Assembly (NCBI GenBank): GCA_023487615.1
Contig: JAMDBH010000100.1
Span: 1 to 12,620, forward strand
DNA length: 12,620 bases
Reading direction: 5' to 3'
From: Gammaproteobacteria bacterium
Lineage (GTDB): Bacteria; Pseudomonadota; Gammaproteobacteria; SURF-13
Shown here: one piece after another, positions 5,202-12,620 of the stretch
Layout of the letters: each line of letters begins with the position of its first letter
Position numbering within the stretch: the first letter of the stretch is position 1
Made by a program: the position numbers and the translations under genes
The notes under the pieces: generated by a model
The model's database searches: none
The model's input: only the letters and a program-made list of their open reading frames with translations
What the model was told of the DNA's origin: nothing

Positions 5202-7298
5202 CTAATCATTCACTGTGGCTGATGCAGAAGTAGTTATGCCTTTCGGTGTCTTGACCGTTATCGTAAAAAGGCCGGTGGTTTTCGGATTGGCGCAGGTAAA
5301 GGGCGTACCAGATCCGGTTGGCGGCGTAGGTGTGGTGGGCTGGATGGTGGCCGAGCTGGCGTCAAGGATGGTCAAGGTTGCGGCTGCCGTTCCGAGGGTC
5401 CCACCAGAAGGGTTGCTGAGAGTCAGCGCAATGTTTTCATTACCTTCAACAAGTGCATCAGGAAGGATGGGGACACTGAAGGTTTTGACATTTTCACCCG
5501 GAGCGAACGTCAGGGTGCCTAGGACGGTCGGCGTATAGTCTAGGCCCGCAGTGGCGGCTGGGGCAGCACCATCCGCCACGGAGAAGTTGACTGTAGACGT
5601 ACCGGTAGTGCTGCCGTTGCGATTCACAGTGATGACGGCTGTTCCGGCACTCTCGCCAATGGTATAAAGGGTGTTGCTAAATGAAATGGTGCTGGTCCCC
5701 GGCGCGCTTGCCGCCTGAGTCGCATCGCTTTGTAAGTTGAAGATGAAGTCAGAGGCAGTGGCCGTGTTGGGTACCTTTGGACTGGGGTCTCCTATGATAG
5801 TGCCGTTGGTAATACTAGCGGTAATGGTAGTATCTGCCGGCATGACATTGCCCCGTGCATCCCTGACCCGCACTGTGACCGGTATTATTTGATTACTGAA
5901 AAACGCCAAGGGTGAACATACAGAGAGGCTGATAGGATTCGGAGTAATAGTAATGGTTGCAGTGCTACCCGACATCACGATAACAAAGCTGCTACGCACG
6001 TTTAAGGATTTCGGCGCATCGCAGATCGCTCCAGCCACACGGGCGGTATCCGTGCATAACAGGCCGTTATATTTCCCATCAGCCGTGTTGAACACGCCAT
6101 TGGCGTTGAAATCCAGAAACTCTTCGGTAGGGTCACGCGTGCCGTTTTCGTTGTCGTCGCGGAAGGCCTCGGCCAGATCTGTGAAGGTCTCGCCGCTGGC
6201 GTCCAATAGACCGTTGCCATTGGAGTCCACAAAGCTTTCTTCGCCAATGGCGGTGGCGAGGATGGTGACCCGGCCATCGCTGGGCCGGGGATTGGAACTG
6301 ACCCAATTTACCGTACACGCCCCGGCCACGGTAGTGCAGGAGGAAACAATTTGACCACCCTCAGTGGTAAAGGCCACCGCTGTGCCATCCGGGACGGGAT
6401 TGTTGAAGTGATCGCCGACAAAAACACCTACCGCATCTGTGATTCCGTTAACATCAAATGCCTCCTCTAGATTAATGGTTTTGGGCGCAGCCGTGAAGCT
6501 GTTTTGGTCCGGAATACCCGTGGTTATCGTAAGCTGATTCGATTGCGTGCGGATGGGCGGGTCGGTGCCGGTGAGGGTGGCCGTGACCCGCACCGCGGTG
6601 GCTACGTTACCGGCCGCAACCACGGTCTGCACCAGACCCTGGCTGTTAGAAAAGGCGCTTACCGGTGACAGGCTCAAGCCCCCCACGGTGGTATTGAGGG
6701 CGAAATTCACCGACTGTCCCGCCACTACATTGCCGCCGGTGTCCTTGACCTTGAAAACCACAACAGATGTTTCGGGGAGCCCTGCACCGCCCGAACCTTT
6801 CAAGCCCATGTTGGTGGGTGTGGCAGAAACGAATTCCAGTGAGCCCAGTACCGGCGGCAGGACATTGATGATGCCGGTTGCGCTCAGCAAACCGACGCCT
6901 GGAGGAGTCGGGACCGAGGTGGTGGCGCTGATGACGTCATTGCCGCTGCATCCTTGCGCCGTATACGTTGTCGTCGCCACCCCGTTAACGAGGGGAACGG
7001 GAGAGGTCACCGTAGCTTTGCCGAGGGAGATGCAGTTGGAGGAGAAGGTCACGTTTACGGCCGCCTGGGTATAGGGGCTGCCGTTGGCGTTTACCACCGT
7101 GGCCGTAATGCTGGTGCTGCCGCCGGAAGATAGGGTGGTGAGGGCAATGGCCAGCACCCCTTCCTGGAACAAGGCCCCCAGACCGTTACCGATCAGCACC
7201 GCGCCGGGCGCCGTGGAAAATCCACCACCACCGCCGCCACATCCCGCGACCACGGTCATCATTACCAGCACTAGGAATTTTTTTATCATCTTACGCAT
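5202..7298 (-). CDS. surface lipoprotein with Ig-like, calcium-loop and Calx-beta regions
   Basis: A 698-residue predicted lipoprotein. The signal peptide ends in VVAGC with the lipidated Cys20, followed by a run of six glycines. Two bacterial Ig-like (Big_1/invasin-like) segments span about 43-146 and 152-260. A third segment at about 265-350 precedes a cluster of Asp/Asn-rich loops: DSNGNGLLD at 358-366, DDNENGTRD at 381-389 and DFNANGVF at 396-403. These resemble EF-hand or dockerin-type calcium loops. A further Ig-like domain at about 450-698 appears interrupted by a Calx-beta domain at roughly 534-646 (YTIGESAGTA, LDYTP, NENIALTLSNP). The ATG at 7296-7298 has AAGGA eight bases upstream. 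Such proteins are usually cell-surface or adhesion proteins, but no ligand can be named. It follows pilQ, separated by a palindromic element, and has no counterpart in the usual pil-aro gene order. Confidence 0.8.
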   Translation of the reverse strand: MRKMIKKFLVLVMMTVVAGCGGGGGGFSTAPGAVLIGNGLGALFQEGVLAIALTTLSSGGSTSITATVVNANGSPYTQAAVNVTFSSNCISLGKATVTSPVPLVNGVATTTYTAQGCSGNDVISATTSVPTPPGVGLLSATGIINVLPPVLGSLEFVSATPTNMGLKGSGGAGLPETSVVVFKVKDTGGNVVAGQSVNFALNTTVGGLSLSPVSAFSNSQGLVQTVVAAGNVATAVRVTATLTGTDPPIRTQSNQLTITTGIPDQNSFTAAPKTINLEEAFDVNGITDAVGVFVGDHFNNPVPDGTAVAFTTEGGQIVSSCTTVAGACTVNWVSSNPRPSDGRVTILATAIGEESFVDSNGNGLLDASGETFTDLAEAFRDDNENGTRDPTEEFLDFNANGVFNTADGKYNGLLCTDTARVAGAICDAPKSLNVRSSFVIVMSGSTATITITPNPISLSVCSPLAFFSNQIIPVTVRVRDARGNVMPADTTITASITNGTIIGDPSPKVPNTATASDFIFNLQSDATQAASAPGTSTISFSNTLYTIGESAGTAVITVNRNGSTTGTSTVNFSVADGAAPAATAGLDYTPTVLGTLTFAPGENVKTFSVPILPDALVEGNENIALTLSNPSGGTLGTAAATLTILDASSATIQPTTPTPPTGSGTPFTCANPKTTGLFTITVKTPKGITTSASATVND

Positions 7299-7306
7299 GG
7301 TGGAGT

Positions 7307-7311
7307 TCCTT
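7307..7311 (-). promoter_or_regulatory. ribosome-binding site of the surface lipoprotein gene
   Basis: AAGGA on the minus strand lies eight bases before the ATG at 7296-7298. It supports the first ATG (MRKMIKK) over the second, three codons later. Confidence 0.6.
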
Positions 7312-7321
7312 CAGCTTAATT

Positions 7322-7467
7322 AAGGGCGCCTCTAAAAATGCGTCTTTTGTCTTTATGCGGCGTTGAAATTCTGCTTGGAATGCTCATGTACTGCCGTGTA
7401 CACTCCGCTTCCTCGCAGAATTTCGCCTTGCCTAAAGACACAATCCACTATTTTTAGAGGCACCCTT
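7322..7467. mobile_element. 146-bp MITE-like imperfect palindrome after pilQ
   Basis: The outer arms, 7322-7339 and 7450-7467, are 18-bp inverted repeats with one mismatch (AAGGGCGCCTCTAAAAAT type). Further pairs continue inward: TGTCTTTA 7348-7355 with 7433-7440, GAAATTCTGC 7365-7374 with 7415-7424, GGAA 7377-7380 with 7409-7412, and TGTAC 7387-7391 with 7398-7402. The whole element can therefore fold into one long cruciform or hairpin. It encodes no protein and no clear target-site duplication is seen. The layout fits a non-autonomous miniature element moved by a transposase encoded elsewhere. It fills most of the gap between pilQ and the lipoprotein gene and could also act as a terminator or an RNA-processing site. 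No clear promoter for the lipoprotein gene was found in this gap. Confidence 0.7.
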
Positions 7468-7482
7468 GTGGTTAGATTCTGC

Positions 7483-9729
7483 CTAGTTTGTTACCGTCAA
7501 ACTATCCTTCAAAATTTTGGGCGTGACAAACATCAATAACTCGCGCTTATCATCTACGTTACGAGTGGTCCGGAACAGGGCGCCGACGCCGGGCAAGTCG
7601 CCGAGCAGCGGTACCCGGTCCACCTCTTTACTGTCGGTCTGCTCATAGACACCGCCCAGCACCACGGTTTCGCCGTTGTCCACCAGCACCTGAGTAACCA
7701 CCTCGCGGGTATCTATGCTCGGCACCAGCGAGTTAAATAATTGTATCGTCTGGCCGACCGTGTCCTTCTTCAGGGAAAGATCCATGATGATGTGATCGTC
7801 GGGCGTGATCTGCGGTTTGACCTTGAGCTCCAACACCGCCTTCCTGAACGTGATGGTCGTGGCGCCGCTGGAACTGGCCTGTAGATACGGGATCTCGACG
7901 CCTTGTTCGATACTGGCCTCCTTCTGGTTGGAGGTGACCACGCGCGGGTTGGAGAGCACCTCGCCGCGCTTTTCCTTTTGCAGCGCGGAGAGTTCCAGAT
8001 CGAGCAGGATGTTGGAACCCAGAATGGCGAACGCGATTTGTCCCGCGGGGGTGGACACCGGCAGGTTGACGTTCAGCCGGTTGTCGGGGTTGGGTAACAC
8101 CGGAATGATTCTCGGGATATTGCTGGTGGGGCCGGACGGTAACTCCACCGGGAAGGGTTGGCCGCTGTTGCGTATATTGGTCACCGCGCTGTCCACGGTG
8201 TTGTTGGTTCCCGCCAAGGTTCCGCTGGTAGTGAGAATGCCGTCATTGCCGTTTTTCTTTACCCCGGTGACGCCGAAGCGCACGCCCAGATTTTTGCTGA
8301 AGTCGTTGTTGGCGATCACGATACGCGATTCAATCAACACCTGCCGCTGTGGGATATCCAGCGTGGTGACGAGCTTTCTGACTTCAATAAGCTTATCGGC
8401 GGTGTCCTGCACCAGCAGGGTGTTGGTGCGGTCGTCTATGGTGACGTTGCCGCGCACCGACAACAGCGAATTTTCCTTCGACTTGAGCAAGGCAGCGAGA
8501 TCAGAGGCCTTGGCGTAATTGACGTGGATGAACTCAGAGCGCAAGGGCGCAAGCTCCGCCACCTGCTTTTGTGACTCGAGTTCAAGTTTTTCGCGCGCCG
8601 CAATCTCCTCGGTGGGCGCGACTTGAATGACATTACCGGTCTGTCGCATCCCCAGCCCCTTGCTCTTCAGGATGATGTCCAGAGCCTGATCCCAAGGTAC
8701 GTTTTTAAGGCGTAGGGTCACGTTGCCTTGCACCGAATCGCTCACCACCATGTTGAGGCCGGTGAAGTCGGCGATCAATTGCAGCACCGCGCGCACGTCT
8801 ATGCTCTGGAAGTTGAGCGAGAGTTTTTCGCCGGTGTAGCCGAGCTTCTCCTTCTTCGCGGCCTCCTGCTCGGCCTTGGTGAGCGGCTTCACCTCGATGG
8901 TATAGAGATTGCCGGCCTGATAGGCGAGGTGGTCATATTCACCGCTGGGGGTGATCTCCATATGCACGTTCTTGCCACGGGCGCTGGTCTCCACGGTCTT
9001 CACCGGGGTGGCGAAATCGGTCACATCGAGGCGGCGCTCCAGGGATTCGGGTAACGAACTGTTGGCGAAGTCCACCAGAATCTTGCCGCCCTGCTCGCGG
9101 ATGTCCACGCCGGTGGAGGGATCTGAGAGCGTGACGACCACGCGGCCCTCGCCCTTTTCGCCGCGCCGGAAGTCAATATTTTCCAAACCGCGACCAACCG
9201 GAGCGGCTGCTAGCGGGCGTGGTATGGCGGCGGGTTGCACTGCGGGGGGCGGCTGGGCGACTGTGGTGGTAGGCGCCGCTTCCCCGCCCGCGCTGCCGCC
9301 CAGGGTGAGATAGACGCTGTTGCCCTCGATACGGGTTTCATACGGCGCCAACTGAACCAGATTCAACACGATACGGGTGCGCCCTTTGGCCTCCACCGCG
9401 TTAATGCTGCGGGCGATGCCCAGCCCGATCTGCTGGCTCTTTTGCGCGAGCCCCAGCGTGGTGTTGGGGAAGTCCAGGGCGATGCGCGCCGGATTATCTA
9501 TGGTGAAGCTGATCGGCTGCGCCGGCGGGCCTGACAGGGTGAGCTTGATCTCAACGCGGTCGCCGGGGAGCGATGTGTAACTGATGTCCTGCAGGGTGTT
9601 GGCGCCGGGGGCGGTTTCCTCCGCAAGCACCCAGGCGCCCGGCAGCCACAGGCTGATCAGTAGAGACACGTAGTAGAGCGCCCGGCGTGCCGGGCGGCCG
9701 TTTTCTGTAGCGGAATTATTCATATTCAT
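7483..9729 (-). CDS. pilQ: type IV pilus secretin PilQ
   Basis: Outer-membrane secretin through which the pilus fibre leaves the cell. The 748-residue protein has an N-terminal signal peptide cleaved near residue 36 (WVLA). Two AMIN domains, which bind peptidoglycan in this family, lie at about 47-143 and 183-281, joined by a Pro/Ala-rich linker (about 150-178). An STN domain lies at about 302-372 (LNFQSIDVRAVLQLIADFTG). A secretin N-domain at about 398-460 includes IDDRTNTLLVQDT. The secretin channel fills the rest, with the conserved VPLLGDLPGVGALFRTT at 706-722 and a normal C-terminus. The ATG at 9727-9729 overlaps the pilP stop (ATGA), which supports translational coupling. It is the last gene of the pilMNOPQ operon; after it the sequence changes to the palindromic element and accessory genes. 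Confidence 0.97.
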   Translation of the reverse strand: MNMNNSATENGRPARRALYYVSLLISLWLPGAWVLAEETAPGANTLQDISYTSLPGDRVEIKLTLSGPPAQPISFTIDNPARIALDFPNTTLGLAQKSQQIGLGIARSINAVEAKGRTRIVLNLVQLAPYETRIEGNSVYLTLGGSAGGEAAPTTTVAQPPPAVQPAAIPRPLAAAPVGRGLENIDFRRGEKGEGRVVVTLSDPSTGVDIREQGGKILVDFANSSLPESLERRLDVTDFATPVKTVETSARGKNVHMEITPSGEYDHLAYQAGNLYTIEVKPLTKAEQEAAKKEKLGYTGEKLSLNFQSIDVRAVLQLIADFTGLNMVVSDSVQGNVTLRLKNVPWDQALDIILKSKGLGMRQTGNVIQVAPTEEIAAREKLELESQKQVAELAPLRSEFIHVNYAKASDLAALLKSKENSLLSVRGNVTIDDRTNTLLVQDTADKLIEVRKLVTTLDIPQRQVLIESRIVIANNDFSKNLGVRFGVTGVKKNGNDGILTTSGTLAGTNNTVDSAVTNIRNSGQPFPVELPSGPTSNIPRIIPVLPNPDNRLNVNLPVSTPAGQIAFAILGSNILLDLELSALQKEKRGEVLSNPRVVTSNQKEASIEQGVEIPYLQASSSGATTITFRKAVLELKVKPQITPDDHIIMDLSLKKDTVGQTIQLFNSLVPSIDTREVVTQVLVDNGETVVLGGVYEQTDSKEVDRVPLLGDLPGVGALFRTTRNVDDKRELLMFVTPKILKDSLTVTN

Positions 9730-10268
9730 TTCTTTTGCTCCCCTGCTGATTCCTCGCTTAAGGCCAAAGAGGCTTGCCGTTCTATCCAGCCCCCCTGCCC
9801 GTCTTCTACGATTTCAGTCAACTCGATGAGTTCGTCCGAGATGCGTGTGATCTTGCCGTTGTTCTGTCCCAGATAATTGCCGGGCTGGACGCGATAGATG
9901 GCTCCATCGGGCGCCTTCACGATGGACCATTTACCGCCGCTGCGCTCCAGAGAGCCCACCAAACGGAGGGCGTCGAGGGGGAATTCCTCCAGCGCCTCCT
10001 TGGGACGGTTGGCGTCCGGTTTGAGCCCGCCGCCCGCGGTCTGCGTCTTGGATTCGTCGGGTACCACCGGCGGCGTAAAGGGGTCGCGCAGATTGGTAGC
10101 GGTGTAGGCGAAGGTCTCGTAAGGCTTGATGATCGGCATCGGCTCGATGGGTCCCTTGGGGCGCGCCTTCACCTGCTCGATATAGCTTTGCAGATCTTCG
10201 GTATTGTTACCGCAGCCCGCCAGCAGCCCGCCGAGTAGCGCGACACTCAAGGCGATGCGGCAACTCAC
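9726..10268 (-). CDS. pilP: type IV pilus inner-membrane lipoprotein PilP
   Basis: Periplasmic lipoprotein that links the PilN-PilO inner-membrane complex to the PilQ secretin. The 180-residue protein has a lipobox LLAGC with Cys19 as the lipidation site. A flexible region follows, with the conserved NLRDPFTPP at 59-67, which in this family contacts PilN/PilO. The compact C-terminal beta domain at about 95-170 (FPLDALRLVGSLE, then YRVQPGNYLG) contacts PilQ. The start is a GTG overlapping the pilO stop (GTGA), and its own stop overlaps the pilQ start. There is no room for a separate promoter. Length and motifs are normal. Confidence 0.95.
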   Translation of the reverse strand: MSCRIALSVALLGGLLAGCGNNTEDLQSYIEQVKARPKGPIEPMPIIKPYETFAYTATNLRDPFTPPVVPDESKTQTAGGGLKPDANRPKEALEEFPLDALRLVGSLERSGGKWSIVKAPDGAIYRVQPGNYLGQNNGKITRISDELIELTEIVEDGQGGWIERQASLALSEESAGEQKK

Positions 10269-10909
10269 GGGTTGGCTCCCTTCTTTTTATCCGCGTCGGT
10301 CTGGATGGCGCCTTCCTCGAGATAGCGATAGGTCTTGGTGACGAGTTCCATGACCAGTCTGTCGTTCTTGTCCTGATTTTGCTGTGCGCCTTGCGGGGGA
10401 TGTATGGCGATATCGTGCATCGTGACGATGCGCGGCAGTGCGGCTACACCGCTCACAAAGGCGCCGAATTGATGGTAATTGCCGGTGACACGGATGTTGA
10501 TCGGCAGCTCGGCGTAAAAATCCTTGGGCGTCTCGTCCTTAGGACTGAACAGCTCAAATTCCAGCCCGCTGGCCAGGCCCGTCTGGGAGATGTCCACCAG
10601 CAGGTCCGCGACCTCCGCCTTGCTCGGCAGTTGCCGCAGCATCAGGCCGAAGGAGGCGTTCATTTCATCCAATTGCTGCTTGTAGGCGTCCAGATTGACG
10701 GCCTTGGCCTGCTTTGTTTCGAAAGACTGTTTAAGCTCCTGTTCCTTGGCCCTGGCCTGTTCCAGCGCCTCCCACTGGCCTTTTGTATCGAACCAGTAGC
10801 CCGCCCCCAGAATCGCCAGACAGATCACACCGATGGCGACACCCTTGGCAGCCGGCGGCCAACCGCCGATATTGTGGAAATCCAGATCATTGAAATCGGA
10901 AAGATTCAT
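10265..10909 (-). CDS. pilO: type IV pilus alignment protein PilO
   Basis: Bitopic inner-membrane protein that forms a heterodimer with PilN and, with PilP, aligns the pilus machine across the periplasm. The 214-residue protein has a short cytoplasmic tail, one membrane helix at about 22-40, and a coiled-coil segment at about 44-95. A ferredoxin-like periplasmic core follows at roughly 105-200 (ELPINIRVTGNYHQFGAFV, ALPRIV). The C-terminal tail is charged and probably disordered. The ATG overlaps the pilN stop by four bases, and the stop overlaps the pilP GTG. Nothing is missing relative to the family. Confidence 0.95.
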   Translation of the reverse strand: MNLSDFNDLDFHNIGGWPPAAKGVAIGVICLAILGAGYWFDTKGQWEALEQARAKEQELKQSFETKQAKAVNLDAYKQQLDEMNASFGLMLRQLPSKAEVADLLVDISQTGLASGLEFELFSPKDETPKDFYAELPINIRVTGNYHQFGAFVSGVAALPRIVTMHDIAIHPPQGAQQNQDKNDRLVMELVTKTYRYLEEGAIQTDADKKKGANP

Positions 10910-11517
10910 GGCTTGGCCGCCTGATCCGCTTTAGGCTCTTCGGATGGATTTTGCTGGGATTGATGTTCTTGGCCCGGCTGGGTTTGCGTCACTCTCAGCT
11001 TGTAGCTCGTGGTGCGTATCTTGTCCTTTTCATTCGTCTCGATCACATCCAGGACCGGGTTCTCCAGCCACGGCGAATCGTCGAGATTTTTCATGAGGGC
11101 CGACACCCGCGCGTTGGATTGGGCGATGCCCTCCAGGGTCAAGGCGTTGCCCTGCATCTTCGCACTGGTGTAATAAACTCCCTCAGGCAGGTTCTTGATT
11201 AACTCGTCCATAAGATGCACGGTGAGCGGCCGGCTGGTCTGGAGCTGCTGGATTATATTCATGCGCGCGAGCAGGTTGGAGCGCTGCGTGTCGAGGCTCT
11301 GGATCTCCTTGATCTTGGTGTCCAGTTGCGCGATTTCCTGGTTGAGGATCTGGTTGCGGCCCTCCTGATTGCTGATGAGGGCGCCGATATGGATATGCGC
11401 GTAGGCAATGATGACCAGCGTCAGCACCACGGCACCGATGCCGATGGACATGAATTGCCGCTCGCTTTCTTTGCGCCGGGCCTCGCGCCAGGGGAGCAGG
11501 TTAATGCGCGTGTTCAC
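10906..11517 (-). CDS. pilN: type IV pilus assembly protein PilN
   Basis: Inner-membrane partner of PilO. The cytoplasmic N-terminus carries INLLPWR at residues 5-11, the conserved tail that docks in the groove of PilM. It is followed by a basic stretch, one membrane helix at about 23-44, a coiled-coil region at about 50-95, and a periplasmic ferredoxin-like domain at about 100-182. The last 20 or so residues are rich in Gln, Pro and Glu and probably disordered. The start is a GTG (11515-11517) overlapping the pilM stop as GTGA. The length, 203 residues, is normal or slightly long because of this tail. Confidence 0.95.
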   Translation of the reverse strand: MNTRINLLPWREARRKESERQFMSIGIGAVVLTLVIIAYAHIHIGALISNQEGRNQILNQEIAQLDTKIKEIQSLDTQRSNLLARMNIIQQLQTSRPLTVHLMDELIKNLPEGVYYTSAKMQGNALTLEGIAQSNARVSALMKNLDDSPWLENPVLDVIETNEKDKIRTTSYKLRVTQTQPGQEHQSQQNPSEEPKADQAAKP

Positions 11518-12581
11518 GCGTCGAAGCTCCGCATGGCAAGTCCGCAGGCCGTGAGCAGGATCGGCGCGTCGCTCTTCAGGGCCTTGGCGTCCACCCGCGA
11601 GGCGAGAGTCATGCCGGTAAACGGGTTGGCGACCGAGGTCGGGGTGCCGGTGGTGCTCTCGATCAGGGCCGCGAGCCCGGGCAGCAAGGCAGTGCCGCCG
11701 GCCAGCAGGATGTGGTCTACGTTATGGTAAGGGCTGGCAGACAAAAAGAACTGCAAAGAGCGGCTGACGTGTTGGGCGACGGCCTCCTTGAAGGGTTCCA
11801 GCACCTCGCTGGCATAATCGGGGGGCAGCCCGCCGCCACCCTGCCGGACGGCCTTGGCGGCCTCTTCCGGACTCAGGCCGTAACGGCTCTGCACCGCCTC
11901 GATAAGCTGCTTGTTGCCGAAGCTCTGTTCGCGGCTGTAGACGAGTTTGAGCTTGTCGAGCACATGGATGCCGCTGGTGGTCGCGCCGAGGTCCACCACG
12001 GCGATGACTTGGTTCGCGCCCTTGGGCAGGGCCTGGCCGAGCAGAGCGATGAGGTGTTCTGCGGCGTAGGCCTCGATGTCCACCACTCTGGTGGTGAGTC
12101 CGCCCAGTTCGATTGCCGCTACACGAGTATCCACGTTTTCACTGCGCGAGGCGGCCAGCAAAACTTCAACCATGTTTGGATCGCGCGGTGCGGGGCCTAA
12201 TACCTGAAAATCCAGATTCACGTCTTCAAGGGGGTAAGGAATGTATTGACCGGCCTCCAGTTCGATCTGGGTGGCCATTTCCTCGTCGGTCAAGCCGGCG
12301 GGCATATAGATGGTCTTGGTGATGACCGCCGAGCCCGACACCGCTACCGCGGCATTTTTGGCGCGGGTGCGGGCGCGCTTGACCGCACGGCTGATGCCTG
12401 CTCCCACGGCCTCGACATTGACGATGTTTTTTTCAACGACGGCGCCTGCCGCAAGAGGCTCCACGGCATAGCTCTCAACCCTGTAACGATCCCCGTTGCG
12501 GCTTAGCTCTAGCAGTTTTACAGCGGTAGAGCTAATATCTAACCCTAGGATAGTTGGCGCTTTTTGAAAGAAGAGTGGCAC
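11514..12581 (-). CDS. pilM: type IV pilus actin-like ATPase PilM
   Basis: Cytoplasmic FtsA/actin-like protein that binds the PilN tail and links the alignment complex to the assembly motors. The 355-residue protein shows the family's nucleotide-binding motifs: phosphate-1 GLDISSTAVKLLEL at 13-26, phosphate-2 VVDLGATTSG at 195-204, and adenosine motif LLAGGTALLPGL at 292-303. The QYIPYPLEDV segment at about 112-121 is typical of PilM. The start is a GTG at 12579-12581, supported by AGGA eight bases upstream and by the usual N-terminus. It is the first gene of the operon. The operon promoter probably lies mostly beyond the right edge, since only 39 bases remain upstream in the window. Confidence 0.96.
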   Translation of the reverse strand: MPLFFQKAPTILGLDISSTAVKLLELSRNGDRYRVESYAVEPLAAGAVVEKNIVNVEAVGAGISRAVKRARTRAKNAAVAVSGSAVITKTIYMPAGLTDEEMATQIELEAGQYIPYPLEDVNLDFQVLGPAPRDPNMVEVLLAASRSENVDTRVAAIELGGLTTRVVDIEAYAAEHLIALLGQALPKGANQVIAVVDLGATTSGIHVLDKLKLVYSREQSFGNKQLIEAVQSRYGLSPEEAAKAVRQGGGGLPPDYASEVLEPFKEAVAQHVSRSLQFFLSASPYHNVDHILLAGGTALLPGLAALIESTTGTPTSVANPFTGMTLASRVDAKALKSDAPILLTACGLAMRSFDA

Positions 12582-12589
12582 TCGATTTT

Positions 12590-12593
12590 TCCT
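12590..12593 (-). promoter_or_regulatory. ribosome-binding site supporting the pilM GTG start
   Basis: AGGA on the minus strand lies eight bases before the GTG at 12579-12581. No competing ATG with the correct N-terminus is present. Confidence 0.55.
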
Positions 12594-12620
12594 ATGTTAT
12601 ACCCATAGTTACATGCCATA

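Noticed and set aside
7805..8518. Plus-strand frame of 237 codons inside pilQ
   Set aside because: It is antisense to the conserved secretin domain; the minus strand fully explains this stretch.
12596..12601. TATAAC as a -10 box for pilM
   Set aside because: Transcription would start only about eight bases before the GTG, within or after the ribosome-binding site, and the -35 box would lie outside the window, so it cannot be supported.

Overview
The window is a stretch of a GC-rich proteobacterial chromosome, gamma- or betaproteobacterial by gene order. Every recognisable gene is on the minus strand, so the biology reads from right to left: pilM, pilN, pilO, pilP, pilQ, an Ig-like/Calx-beta surface lipoprotein, a small secreted protein of unknown function, aroK, aroB, dgt and the 5' part of gltB. 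The backbone order pilMNOPQ-aroK-aroB-(dgt)-gltB is common in both classes. I cannot choose between them from this sequence, and I name no genus.

The right half (about 7483-12581) is a compact pilMNOPQ operon for the type IV pilus alignment complex and outer-membrane secretin. Each of its four junctions is a 4-base stop/start overlap (GTGA or ATGA), so the genes are probably translationally coupled. PilM is the cytoplasmic actin-like protein that binds the PilN tail. PilN and PilO are single-pass inner-membrane proteins, PilP is the lipoprotein link, and PilQ is the secretin.

The middle (about 4218-7482) looks like an accessory insertion between pilQ and aroK. It holds a 698-residue lipoprotein with Ig-like, calcium-loop and Calx-beta regions, then a 185-residue secreted protein with its own likely sigma70 promoter. 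A 146-bp near-perfect palindrome of MITE type lies next to pilQ, and a shared 16-base hairpin sequence occurs on both sides of the small secreted gene.

The left half (1-4217) carries shikimate-pathway genes aroK and aroB, a dGTPase-like HD hydrolase (dgt), and the N-terminal 263 codons of glutamate synthase large subunit (gltB), which runs off the left edge. gltB has a convincing promoter of its own.

The most unusual feature is between genes. All six intergenic gaps outside the pil operon hold a palindromic or repeat structure, and these differ from gap to gap. The most striking is the aroB-dgt gap: four consecutive hairpins bounded by a 26-bp near-identical direct repeat of the dgt start, creating a 68-codon reading frame that links the aroB stop to the dgt start. 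I see no tRNA, rRNA, CRISPR array, defence system, transposase or prophage gene.
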